A stretch of DNA of 64,000 bases from Brienomyrus brachyistius (lineage: Eukaryota; Chordata; Actinopteri; Osteoglossiformes; Mormyridae). The stretch lies in assembly GCF_023856365.1 (NCBI RefSeq), contig NC_064538.1, forward strand, positions 9,039,435 through 9,103,434, in the 5' to 3' direction. Under the pieces are notes generated by a model. That model saw nothing but the letters and a program-made list of their open reading frames with translations. It was not told where the DNA came from and ran no database searches. Positions 13,090 through 23,214 of the stretch are shown in pieces. The translations under genes and the position numbers were made by a program. The first letter of the stretch is position 1, and each line of letters opens with the position of its first letter.

Positions 13090-13202
13090 CAACACCAGTG
13101 GCTTATAGGCATTACTTGTAATGAAGATAATGGATGGATGGATGGACTTTCCATGGTCGATACATAAAGTATTTTGATGTATGATCCTTGGCTTTTCTGT
13201 GA
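13090..13202. repeat. 113-bp unit, copy A of a local direct duplication
   Basis: Runs from CAACACCAGTGGCTTATAGG to CTTTTCTGTGA. It recurs at 14948-15116 with three base differences outside the GGAT tract. This copy has a short GGAT run (about four units). Confidence 0.9.
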
Positions 13203-13852
13203 TGTATGTTGTAGGGCTACGCTGGTCTTAAAAACTATCACTCCAAATAACCAGCAAGCAAAGTAAGGGTTGCAAAAAAGTGCATAGAGCTGTGCTGCAG
13301 AAACTGCCAGCTTGTGGTTAATTTACCATCCTTTAGTTCCCCAGGGAAATAAACAGGAACTGGTGTGCCTCTGTACACCTGTCAATTTGATTTGTCAAAG
13401 AGTGCATCCGTAATGCTGAATGACCAGATAAATTAGTTGAGAAGGCATGTTTCATTACGGTGATGGTTTTGTTCCTACACATTTGTGTTTCTTTAAGATG
13501 GAATAAAGTAGCGATTTTAAATAGGTGAAACAAAGTTTCAGCTTCAGCATCATGAACACTGGAACAATAAAGATTGACAATGCAACTGGAAGTCAGCCGT
13601 AGATGCATATATGTGTACACTGCACATCGGCAGCCGCACACCATCTATCTGATTGTAGATGTGGTGTCTTAGTCTTTCTGACTCATCACTGGACCCAGCG
13701 TGATGCTGTTGCCTGGATACCTAAGAAAAAGAAAGCAAAGAACTTGTTAATTTCAGTGAGATGTGATGCTAATGTGGGCCATCTGATTCACAGATCAGAC
13801 TTTGAAATTCTAATATTGGTAATATGGTCTTGAACACATTGTTTTACTTTCC
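13203..13852. other. Non-coding stretch, no gene seen
   Basis: Frames at 13333-13644 (-) and 13603-13833 (+) overlap and show no known motif. Confidence 0.45.
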
Positions 13853-13865
13853 TGTGTGTGTCTGT

Positions 13866-13938
<73 letters not shown>

Positions 13939-13949
13939 TGTGTGTGTGC
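13853..13949. repeat. (TG)n microsatellite, interrupted
   Basis: About 45 TG units with TCTG and GAGTG interruptions. Open frames on both strands across it are purely repeat-encoded. Confidence 0.97.
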
Positions 13950-14559
13950 ATCTGCCTGAGTACACGTGCATGTGCTTCACCCTTCCCCTTCCCCCCATCT
14001 CTCATCTCATCGCCGACATATATTTAGTGCACAGGGCTCACTAAATATAAAATGGATTAAAACCATCACAAACCAATCTAACCAAATATGTTTAATCACA
14101 TTATAACTCTCGGTTATTGAATAAGGGCAATATAAAATATCTGAATGCTTTCCAGTGAATAATGTGTGATTTCCATGCTGAAAATCAACTATTGGCATGT
14201 ATTTGTGAGGTCTGTGGCAAGCTGCCTCCGTTCCAGTAAATCACCCTGCTCCCCAACCACACACACATAGGCATACAATCCATCGTGTTCCGCCCTCCTG
14301 AATAATTCATAGGGCTTGGAGAGAGGCGCAATGCGGAGAAGCGAGGGAGGATCCGGCTGCACTGCAAAGGAATAAAGTAATGATTTCTTTACATCTCAAC
14401 CCGGAGTCTTTTCTTATCCATTTAACATAAAACTGTTTAAACAAAGATATCAATACATTGCCTTGTATAAACAGCAAGGCCACTACTTTCTTTTCTTCAA
14501 ATTATATAAATGAATTTTAAATTTATTATGTTAATATGTATTTCCATGTTCAGAGTTGG
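13950..14559. other. Non-coding stretch, no gene seen
   Basis: No gene or repeat recognised. Confidence 0.45.
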
Positions 14560-14750
14560 GGGATTGAATCTTGCCCCTGCTGTGTGTTGAGTTACTGTAG
14601 GCTCATTGGGCTTAATTGCTCGTAGTGTGAAAGCACTGTGAAGGACTTGCATCTCAACCAGCCTCCAGCCTTGTTTGCTATGCTGCCTGTGATAGGCTCA
14701 AGGTTGCCTGAGACCCTACCAAGGGTAAGTGGCTACTGTAACTGGTCAAT
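14560..14750 (+). mobile_element. Diverged SINE relic
   Basis: B-box-like GGGGGATTGAATCTTGCCCC near 14566 is followed at distance by CCTGTGATAGGCTCAAGG, which resembles the tRNA-SINE 3' region. The middle is not alignable by eye. Confidence 0.45.
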
Positions 14751-14947
14751 TTCAATTTAAACAATGAACATGTGTATCAACATGTCATTCAATGGACTAA
14801 AGACTGCGACTGCATTCTTAACTCTCTGGAGACATCAATGGTCCTTTGAAGCTGCATGTTTTGTTCTTCACATTATTTTTACAAACTGTAAAGCTGTTGT
14901 AAGGCATTAACTTACAATAACTTTACTTGAAATTACTTTGCACTATT

Positions 14948-15116
14948 CAACACCAGTGGCTTATAGGCTTTACTTGTAATGAAGATGATGGATGGATGGA
15001 TGGATGGATGGATGGATGGATGGATGGATGGATGGATGGATGGATGGACGGATGGATGGACTTTCCATGGTCGATACATAAAGTATTTTGATGTATGATC
15101 CTTGACTTTTCTGTGA
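14948..15116. repeat. 113-bp unit, copy B, with expanded GGAT tract
   Basis: Same sequence as 13090-13202 on both sides of the tetranucleotide run, but the GGAT tract (about 14985-15060) is expanded to roughly 18 units with one GGAC interruption. The outer ends match to the base before the flanks diverge. Confidence 0.9.
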
Positions 15117-16802
15117 GCTTTGATAAAAGAACTCTGGCCCCAATGATTTTTGCCTACTGCAGGGTATTATAAAAGATGCTCTATTTTTTCTAATTTCTGT
15201 GAATATATATTGAAATAAAACTTTGATGCATCTAACATCTCCTTCTACTCCAACAACACTTGAAAATCCATATGGTATTCTTTTTATTAACTGTCTCCTG
15301 ATTTTCCCAGGAGGTCATTAGGTATGTAGATTGAACTCTGTGTTTTTTATTATCTAGTCCTGTTATTTTGAGTTCTGGACTCAACTGATTTAACAAGTAT
15401 CCCTTTGGATGAGGCATCAGTCTTTCATCTGTGCTTCACTATTGCAAATTTTAAACATACTCTGTTTAACCAAGTGTGCTATAATAGGTCTCCTATGAAT
15501 TTCTGGTAAAGCAGACCAGCGTGGATCAGTAATGATTCTATTCATGAGTATCTTGTGCAGGGATGGTTATCAGAACCATGTAACAAAGAGACATAAGGAG
15601 ATAAAGCACTGAACCATGTTTATTGGGAATATATATATATATATAGTGTAACTCATTTTTTCCCATATTAGGTCATATTGAGTTCCAGCATCTTTGCCAA
15701 ATCACGGGTGTTGAAGATGTACAGACACCTCCAGTGTCAGCCGCCCACATCATTGGTCTTCGCAGGCAACATGGTTCATAGTGCGATGCATATCGGTTGG
15801 AGCAGAGCACTGTTCTACCTGACAACCTGTACGGGGCTATGCTGATGAGAGGGAGGGGAGCTAAATGCACTACAGTAGGAATCCAGGACCTCACTGCAGG
15901 ATTGCTGACCTGACCTGTCTCTGTTTCCCCTTTCCCAAGATAGAGAGGAACCGGGGCAGTAATGGGACAATCTACCATCTGAAAGATGTCAGAAATGAAG
16001 GAGGTTCCCAAAATAGCAAGGCTGAGCAGGTACAATATGAACCAATATGTTTTTGGAAAAGGAAACCCAAGTGAGCATGTCACACATCTCAGGCATCACA
16101 TTCCGGCCCAGTCATTAACAGTGTTACAAATTAGAGCACAAAAATGTCGCTGGTGGATGTAAGTAACCCTAATGACTGTGGTCGCCTTACTCCCCCCCCT
16201 TCCTCTTGCATTAAAAAGATCTAATGACGGCTATTACTTTGTTTGGTTTTGAAGTGGTTGACAAGTGCTCAAGACAAGTCTGTGATACAGAGTGGGGCTT
16301 TTTAAACATGCACCCAAAATACACCAGCCCCTGTAAGGTGTCGTGTTTGGGAATGCAGGTGCTATATTATCTATGATGATGTCATGTGTGCAAAAATGAT
16401 CCTTTTTTTTTAGAAAGATGAGCACACAACAGCAAAAGTTATATGGAGAAAAATATATGTGCATGACATGTTTGTGATTTAGATGGGAAAAGTTCAGTCA
16501 ATGTTAGGGTATAATCAGTCAGGGTATAACTTTTGAGATGTGTTAACTAAGCAGCTTATTGCCAAGATTCTCATCATACGTTTGCCATATTTGATTAGTC
16601 TGTTCCACTTACAGTAATCTCTGTCTCCAGCTTCGGAGGACCCTCATTTATATAACGGTACATTCCCTACCTGTCTATAATATTTATACTTTCTGCACAG
16701 GCAATTCATCTTGACTTGATAGGATGCAGACTGTTGTTTTGCAGGTAGTTTTTAGCAAACGAGGCAGCAGATTTTCTTATGCTCCTCATACATAGTCTTT
16801 AG
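15117..16802. other. Non-coding stretch; one unexplained 136-codon frame
   Basis: A minus-strand open frame at 15673-16083 has no domain I recognise, and its composition is not clearly coding. An (AT)n run lies at 15628-15646. Nothing else is recognised. Confidence 0.4.
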
Positions 16803-16938
16803 AGGTGGAAAGTAAAAATGCAGACTAAGACTTTGTTTCAACCAATCGGTTGAGTTTTATGTGACTGTGACTCTTTACACTCAACTGATTGGCTGAAACA
16901 AAGTCTTGGCTGAAACTGCATTTTTACTTTCTGGACCT
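16803..16938. mobile_element. Palindromic MITE-like element
   Basis: The left arm AGGTGGAAAGTAAAAATGCA (from 16803) pairs with the right arm ending 16938. The inner parts also pair (ACTTTGTTTCAACCAATCGG against CTGATTGGCTGAAACAAAGT). The whole 136-bp unit could fold as an imperfect hairpin. No transposase present. Confidence 0.8.
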
Positions 16939-17332
16939 GAAATTTCTGTCCCTAGTGGTCTTTCCTGTAATTTCCTTTTCCCCTTTGTTTCAACACTGTG
17001 CTTCTGTGTTTATGTCTGTGGGAACCTGAGTGTTCGTTTTTCTGATACCTGTGGTTTTAAGAAATATATGCTAATTGTTACCACAGTATATCCTCATATT
17101 ATTATTATAGTTTAATCTGCATAATTGAAAAACAAGACTAATTATCAATAATAATTCTCATGAATATGAAAGTGTCAAGGGAAATATATATTGTAAATAA
17201 AAATAAAAAATATGTCTGGTGTTGTATTGCATTGCATTGTATTCTGGACTTAAACACAAAATATTTAAGGGCCCCATTGGTAAAAGTTGAACTTGCTCAG
17301 GTCAAGTTGGGGAACAGAAACATGTGACAAAG

Positions 17333-17444
17333 CAGTATTTCTTCATCTGGTCCTTGGGGACCCACAGATGGGACCTGGGAGGGAGCAAAAATGTGGACTG
17401 ATAGGTCTAGCAGGGAGCTCAGAGGACCAGATTAGGAAACACTA
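17333..17444. mobile_element. hAT-like palindromic MITE, family A
   Basis: Ends CAGTATTT...GAAACACTA are imperfect inverted repeats, and the arms share CTGGTCCTTGGGGACC with AGGACCAGATTAGG. Flanking octamers TGACAAAG and TGATGGAG agree at 5 of 8 positions, as expected for an aged 8-bp duplication. Related copies lie at 33216-33339 and 34322-34429. Confidence 0.65.
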
Positions 17445-17561
17445 TGATGGAGAGATTGATGAAGTAGCAGAGGCTTTATTGGGGAAGTGAGGGATGGGAA
17501 CAAAAAAACAAAAGGCAGCAATAGGGAAAAAATGCTGGTAAATGGGTGGATGGTTTATGGA

Positions 17562-17577
17562 GGGGGGGGGGGGGGGG
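17562..17577. repeat. G16 homopolymer
   Basis: Sixteen consecutive G; prone to length error in assemblies. Confidence 0.97.
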
Positions 17578-17728
17578 ACTGTAACAGAGGGGCATTATCT
17601 GGGGCTGAGTGTAAAGCAGAATTCAGTTTTGCTATATGTCCAGCAATGAGGAAGATGTGGAGTGAATGAATGGGCTTTGTCACTTTGCTTTGCCTGGTGC
17701 CTGTCTCAAAGTACTCAGCAGACCTCAC

Positions 17729-17880
17729 TTTATTCACAGAGAGCTCAAAGAGCCTCATGTTGATATCCTGAACATAGCTTTGAATTTCAGCCCGCAGGCA
17801 CTGCATGCTCTCAGACAGCCCCACGGCCCCATTCTGCAGAAACCCCGAGTTGTTGCTCAGCGCTGAGACGAGCTCATAAA
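17729..17880 (-). CDS. Candidate internal coding exon, unidentified gene
   Basis: On the minus strand a 152-nt stretch is bounded by a 3' splice acceptor (TTCAAG just before the exon, at 17881-17886) and a 5' donor GTGAGG (17723-17728). It reads without stops as two bases plus 50 codons, including SALSNNSGFLQNGAVGLSES, LRAEIQSYVQDINMR and LFELSVNK. GC content and use of CTG, GCC and CTC codons are higher than in the surrounding AT-rich DNA. The frame stays open in the flanks (17555-17962) but loses this character. Helix-forming composition is suggested. I do not recognise the protein and found no adjoining exon, so it could be a true exon of a minus-strand gene, an isolated fossil exon, or chance. 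Confidence 0.4.
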
Positions 17881-17886
17881 CTTGAA

Positions 17887-18486
17887 TTCCACATAGACAG
17901 TGAGTGTACATGGAAATGCTTTGATCCTCCAAAAGAGGGCTGCAGTCCTTTGAGATTTCCACTTGTGAAACTACTTAGCTCAAAAATTGTTGTTACTCCC
18001 ACTCCTTTCCAAAAGTTTCTCTCATGAAACACCCACATTTTTCTCCTATTCGAGTGCCTCCCCTTGAAAAACAGATGCGAGGCCAACTTCACAAATATTT
18101 TTGAGAAGAAGACAACACTGCATTCTAACGTATCGGCTGTGAAACCTGCATTGATGTTTGCTGTTGGCTGGAAGTAGAGGCTTTGAAGATTAATTAATCT
18201 CTGGGAAACTCAAGTTCATGCAGTACCTCTGTAGAGGTCATGACCTGTTTGTCAGGTGAAGATTCCCATTAGAAACAATAGCTGTACGTATCATAGACTA
18301 GATAAATTATGCGTGGTAAGATTTTGTTCGGCCACCTGAGATAGAAATGCCTTTAGTGAGTTAGAAAGCAATAGCAAAAGCAGATTCTTTGGTGGTTACA
18401 TTGATATTCATTCTGGAATACCTGTGGCTTATTAACAAAGAGTGAGATTTGCCTATAGTTCAGAGTCCGTCGTATGAATTCAAGGT
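17887..18486. other. Non-coding stretch, no gene seen
   Basis: I looked for a partner to the 17.8-kb exon on the minus strand and saw none. Confidence 0.4.
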
Positions 18487-18489
18487 TTT

Positions 18490-18975
18490 GTCTTACACTG
18501 ATCAGCCATAACATTAAAACTACCTATCTAATATTGTGCGGGTCACCCTTATGCCACCAAATCATCTCTCTGAAGGTGTCCTGTGGTATCTGGCACCAAG
18601 ATGTTAGCAGCAGATCCTTTAAGTCTTGTAAGTTGCGAGTAAGTGGCACTAGTTTATCCAGCACATCCCACAGATGCTTGAGCGGATTGTGTTCTGGGAA
18701 GTCAACACCTTGAACTCTTTTTCATGTTCCACAGACCATTTCCGAACAATTTTTTGCAGTGTGGCAGGATGGAACAGAAAACGTGACTCATCAGACCAGG
18801 CCACCCTATTCCATTGCTCCATGGTCCAGCTCTGATGCTCACATGCCGACTTTTGGTTTTGGTAGTGGAGAGGGGTCAGCATGGGTACTTGGTCAGAACT
18901 ATGGCTACGCAGCCCAATACACAACAAGCTGTGATGCACTGTATTCGGACACCTTTCTATCATAGTCAGCAATAG
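18490..18975 (-). pseudogene. Tc1/mariner transposase relic
   Basis: Opens with ACTGATCAGCCATAACATTA, a common terminal pattern of a teleost Tc1-like family. The minus-strand frame 18649-18972 includes WTMEQWNRVAWSDESRFLFH, the conserved segment around the first catalytic Asp of the Tc1 DDE domain. Large parts are missing: there is no N-terminal helix-turn-helix, and a deletion lies between the DESRF block and the region near 18660. The frame breaks, so no active transposase can be made. Confidence 0.85.
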
Positions 18976-19165
18976 TCAGCTAGTACATGTACCTGTAGAG
19001 ACAATATTAAATGAATTTTTGGAAGAAAAGAAATAACAGTTATCTTTGTAAAGAACAATAACTTTATTAGACAAGACCATGTATGAAGTTAAGCATATCA
19101 TTGCTAAATTGCAACCACAGGCAATCACGCGACGGTAAATGTGGAAAGATGATAAATATTAAAAA
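18976..19165. other. Short non-coding stretch
   Basis: Nothing recognised. Confidence 0.4.
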
Positions 19166-19167
19166 CC

Positions 19168-19370
19168 CCATAACCCAAGATACCGGGGCCCATTTGGGAG
19201 GCCCTGCATGTTATCGGGGCCCCAAAATGTAAGGCCTCGCAAATTCTGTCTGCTGTGAGACCCGCATTTCTGCAGAATGAAAGCTGAAAGGCCTACCCAT
19301 TTTAGTGGCAGGCCAAAATGACAGTACGTAATGGGGCCGAGAATTTCCAGCTACACCCCTGCTGGTGATA
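19168..19370 (-). repeat. Dispersed repeat rich in GGGGCCC-type boxes
   Basis: Several GGGGCC/GGCCC blocks and a terminal CTACACCCCTG resemble teleost DNA-transposon-derived sequence (reverse complement CAGGGGTGTAGCTGG). Likely hAT-like, but the second terminus was not found. Confidence 0.35.
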
Positions 19371-19770
19371 CTGCTAATGAATTTCAAATTGCCCATGAAA
19401 GCTTTATCTGTACACTGTAGTATCAGCTTTATTTCTACAAATTCACCTTAGTAAAGAAGAATGAACATGAAATATGCAAGAGGTCAGAGTAAATGTGAAT
19501 TAATTTAAGCTTAAAAGCATTAGCTCCAAGGACAAAACATACAGCTGGGACGTTATATTTATTCTCTCCATTCATACTGGAAACAGAAGAGAAAAATCGT
19601 TGCGATAATTCCTAATGATGAAAAAAATGGGTTGATATTGTGTCACTTTTAGTTGCTAGACAGGCCGAATTAATTTCCATGGTGAATGAGTAAACTGAGC
19701 CATCCGTCCATCTCTTATCCATAAACATCAACCCTAGGAAGCACAGAACACAAGGCAGTGGATGGGGCAA
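19371..19770. other. Non-coding stretch
   Basis: Nothing recognised. Confidence 0.4.
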
Positions 19771-20046
19771 GACACACACACACACACATGTTTATAATTG
19801 TATCTTTGTGGAGACCCTGCATTCATTTCTATGGGGAAAACTCTAATCCCAACATGATGACCTTAACCCCTACCCAGCCCTAACCTTACCCATAAGTAAC
19901 CACACAAAATACGAGACTTTTGGTATTTTTAGTTTTTTGATTGCATTCACGGATCTTTGTAAGGGTCTGTAAAATGGTCCCCAAAACATCAAAATAGCAG
20001 ATTTTTATTACATTGTTGGGAGCACTGTGACACCCCCCCCCCCCCA
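19771..20046 (-). repeat. GTGGGGACC-type dispersed repeat, copy 2
   Basis: Reverse orientation, with the CA run (19771-19788) first, then CATTCATTTCTATGGGGAAA, CTTAACCCCTACCCAGCCCT, CATAAGTAACCACACAAAAT and the GATCTTTGTAAGGGTC block. It ends near a C14 run (20032-20045). Confidence 0.85.
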
Positions 20047-20470
20047 TGCTATAGTGAGCTATAGAGAACTTATGGAGCATTTTGAAAAGTAAAATCTATA
20101 AGGGTTGTTGGCAGTACATGTTAATCCAGCAGCTCTGGAAGGCTATACTGGCATCTTCTAATAAGACTGGGGCAACGACTATATGTGCACTCACAAGTAT
20201 CATGGATGAGAGGGTTGTTACAGAAATTTGAAGGCAACGTCATACATTTGGTTTCAAGCCCCCTTCCCCCCACCCTGAGCAATAGATAAATTTCGCTAAT
20301 TTAGATAAATTAATTTATATTAAAAACATTTCAGTACAACACAGTACCTGGCTACTAACTAGCTAGTTCTTACCTTGTTCACAAGAAAATCTGTAGTTTA
20401 ATGAAATAGAACCACAGGTATTTTTTTTTTCACTGGCTCCTTTGCAGCCCCTAATCAAATTGTGCCCTAG
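20047..20470. other. Non-coding stretch
   Basis: Nothing recognised. Confidence 0.4.
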
Positions 20471-20473
20471 GTG

Positions 20474-20751
20474 ATCGCCTACAGTATATCGCCTATAGTA
20501 TATCACCTATAGTATATCGCCTACACTATATCGCCTGTAGTATATCACCTATAGTATATCGCCTACAGTTTATCCCCTATGGTATATCGCCTACAGTATA
20601 TCGCCTACAGTATATCCCCTATGGTATATCGCCTACAGTATATCGCCTATAGTATATCACCTATAGTATATCGCCTACAGTATATTGCCTATAGTATATC
20701 ACCTATAGTATATCGCCTACAGTGTATTGCCTATAGTATATCGCCTATAGG
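20474..20751. repeat. 14-bp minisatellite with three-unit higher-order pattern
   Basis: About 20 tandem 14-mers of the type TATATCGCCTACAG. Variant classes A (CGCCTACAG), B (CGCCTATAG), C (CACCTATAG) and D (CCCCTATGG) occur mostly as A-B-C triplets, with an A-D-A-A-D-A block in the middle. The period of 42 bp explains the open frame 20579-20848, which encodes a 14-residue repeat and is not a gene. Confidence 0.93.
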
Positions 20752-21560
20752 TGGGGCTGTTCCTGGTAGGAACCAAATCATCCCCAAACTTCGCACCCCT
20801 ATAAATACAAACAGTGCTGCTGCATCTTTCAAGGAGGGGTTTTATTAATATGTATCATAATATGTTTCTTTTAGGAAGAATATGTTTACACAAAAAATAC
20901 AACAGATATCAGTTTTGAGTCTTTTATGGCATATTAAATGTCGAAAGAATTGCTGTCTACATAATCGTTTGGGACACTTTATTTCATGCTTGAATGAATA
21001 AAAACATGTTATTTTGGGGTATTCTTGCTTCTTTTTACATCAGCATTCTAAAAGAATTGCCGATAATGAAAAATTACCTAAACAGAACTACCTGTTTTTA
21101 GAGCAAACCAAAAACATAATAATTCATATAATAATTTGGAATGTGGTGTATATTAATATTTGTAAATGAAATTAGAAAAATAATGCCAAAAATTTACATC
21201 AAGTGTGCAAATGCTGTTTTAGCATGCGTCTTACAGAACTCATAAATTCTGTAATTCATTTTATTTATCCTGTTGATGGCCTGGAGACTGCGTTTGCTCG
21301 CACATCGACTGCAATTTGCAGTTCAGCTCGACTAGGAGCAACATCCTCCTTTATGGGAAAGCGACAAGTGGAATCTGAGCCTATTTATCATCACACACCT
21401 TTACAGAAAACAGCAGTGTTATAAAAAAGCATAAAACAAAACCGTATCCAGCTTTTTATTGAAAATGCACTGGCTATATGCTGTGTCTCTTCTTTCTAGA
21501 TATAAATCAGTGTAGCTCATTGCTGACAAAGGCCCTACATAAAATTCATCAGGGCTTTCT
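20752..21560. other. AT-rich non-coding stretch
   Basis: No gene recognised; frame 21203-21424 has no known motif. Confidence 0.4.
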
Positions 21561-21563
21561 GGA

Positions 21564-21565
<2 letters not shown>

Positions 21566-21628
<63 letters not shown>
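21566..21628. repeat. Compound (GT)n(GA)n microsatellite
   Basis: About 14 GT units pass directly into about 16 GA units. Confidence 0.96.
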
Positions 21629-21630
<2 letters not shown>

Positions 21631-21809
21631 CCTCACAGTGGGCTGACATTCTCTTTTTGGTGTCCCCTGCCCTGTGCCCTGTGTTTTCTGGGATAGGAAG
21701 TTATGAAAGATTGATGGACTAATAGTTCAGTTCACTTATTCACTATGGAAATTTATTCTGCTTGTCCAGCAACTAAACGTGATTGCTGCAATATAATTCC
21801 CCGAACTCT

Positions 21810-21840
21810 GTGTGTGTGTGTGTGCGTGCGTGCGTGTGTG

Positions 21841-21882
<42 letters not shown>

Positions 21883-21894
21883 TGCGCGCGCGCA
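21810..21894. repeat. (TG)n microsatellite with CG interruptions
   Basis: TG tract with several GCG interruptions, ending in a CGCGCGCGC run that mixes Z-DNA-prone dinucleotides. Confidence 0.95.
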
Positions 21895-22034
21895 CATTTT
21901 TTATTTTTTTTTCTAAATTAGAAATCACTGCAGGGATTGCTTTTGGTTCCAGTTCTGCACACATTTCATGTGTGTGAATGTCTGCAGAAATGTTTATGTT
22001 TAAAATGACTCCATTTTAGTGTTTTAAGAATGCT

Positions 22035-22216
22035 GTGTCAGTGAGCTGAAAATCACCAGATCAAATCCTGGCATTAGCAGCGTGATTTATTCCCTGGGCT
22101 CTTGAGTAAGGACATGAGCTCAGTTGTGCCAGGACTGACTGACCCTCCTTTCTCAAAGAATGTACATCACTCTGGTTGAAAGCATCTGATAAAAAAGTAA
22201 ATGCTGTAAATGTCAA
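22035..22216 (+). mobile_element. tRNA-derived SINE of a second (V-SINE-like) type
   Basis: A B-box-like AGATCAAATCCTG at about 22058 is followed by a unique body. The tail AGAATGTACATCACTCTGGT then GAAAGCATCTGATAAAAAAG resembles the widespread fish SINE/LINE tail (TGTACGTCGCTTTGGATAAA, AGCGTCTGCTAAA). It differs from the ATGGATGG-tailed SINEs. Confidence 0.6.
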
Positions 22217-22585
22217 TTTAATATCCCCCAAAGGCCATGCAAGGGTAAAACAGTATCAATATTTACAAGATTTTGTTTCTCCTGTAATTCTTTCCAATCT
22301 TATCTATTTTACTGCCAGTTTTAGAAACCTACCGGTTTTCTAACAATGTCTGAAGAATAACAAATAGCGGAATCCAAATAGCATTGTCCTTTAACAAGAG
22401 TATATTATGCAATTTTTAGACTTAACAAAGCAGTGAGGTGACTGCCCTGTGACTTCACACCTCCAGGATTGTCTCTTCTTACAATCCATAGAGCTGAAGT
22501 TATGGGAATTGGTGAATGTGTGTGCGTGACTGACTGGAATCACATCAAGGGTAACCCCTGCCTCTTGTCCTAAGCAATATCTTAT
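22217..22585. other. Non-coding stretch with a weak SINE remnant
   Basis: A CACACCTCCAGGATTG-like segment at 22456 hints at a decayed SINE; otherwise nothing. Confidence 0.35.
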
Positions 22586-22587
22586 TA

Positions 22588-22965
22588 TTCAGTACCTGTC
22601 AAAAGTCTGGGTACATCTACTGAAAATAGTTTATTTTTCAGCAAGATAACAACCACAAGCACACCTTGAGGTTATGTAGTAAGTTTTATCTTGTGAAAAA
22701 GGAAAGAGATGGAGTGCTGTGACAGGTGACCGGGCCCCCACAATCCCCCAACCGAAATCCTATAGAGCTGGTTTGGAATGAGTTGGATCAAAGAATAAGA
22801 GCAAGGTGTCCAACTTGTGCCCAGAACTTGTTGAGGCTCCTTCTGGACTGTTGGAGCATTCCAGGTGGCAACATCTAGAAGCTGGTTGAAAGAATGTCTG
22901 TATATTATACAAAATATTTCATTTCTTGTTATGCTATCCTGATCATCTTCTATCTGTTCTTCCGA
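22588..22965 (+). pseudogene. Internally deleted Tc1-like transposon with transposase C-terminal relic
   Basis: Starts with a TIR-like CAGTACCTGTCAAAAGTCTG and jumps within 60 bp to QDNNHKHT, the block around the second catalytic Asp of the Tc1 DDE domain. A gap follows, then PPQSPNRNPIELVWNELDQR, the block with the third acidic residue. The N-terminus and first Asp are gone. The minus-strand frame over it (22672-22977) is a shadow. Confidence 0.85.
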
Positions 22966-23214
22966 CCAGATTGTCACTTAATTTGTCCACATACCCATTA
23001 TTATTATTTTTATTATTTTTTTCGTCTGTGGCGTGATAGGTCAACGGGAAAAAGCCAAATACTGACAAGCTGAAAGAAGCCATATCGTCACCTATTGTAG
23101 CAGAGTCAGATATACGTCAGTCAATAAATCAATTCCCCTCCCATGTATGTATGCTAGGACACAGACAGTAGTCCGATTAAATGGCATAGTCAAGTAGCTC
23201 AACTTAGCTGTGCA
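22966..23214. other. Short non-coding stretch
   Basis: Nothing recognised. Confidence 0.4.

Noticed and set aside
15673..16083. 136-codon minus-strand frame
   Set aside because: No known motif and no splice or promoter context; left as unexplained non-coding sequence.
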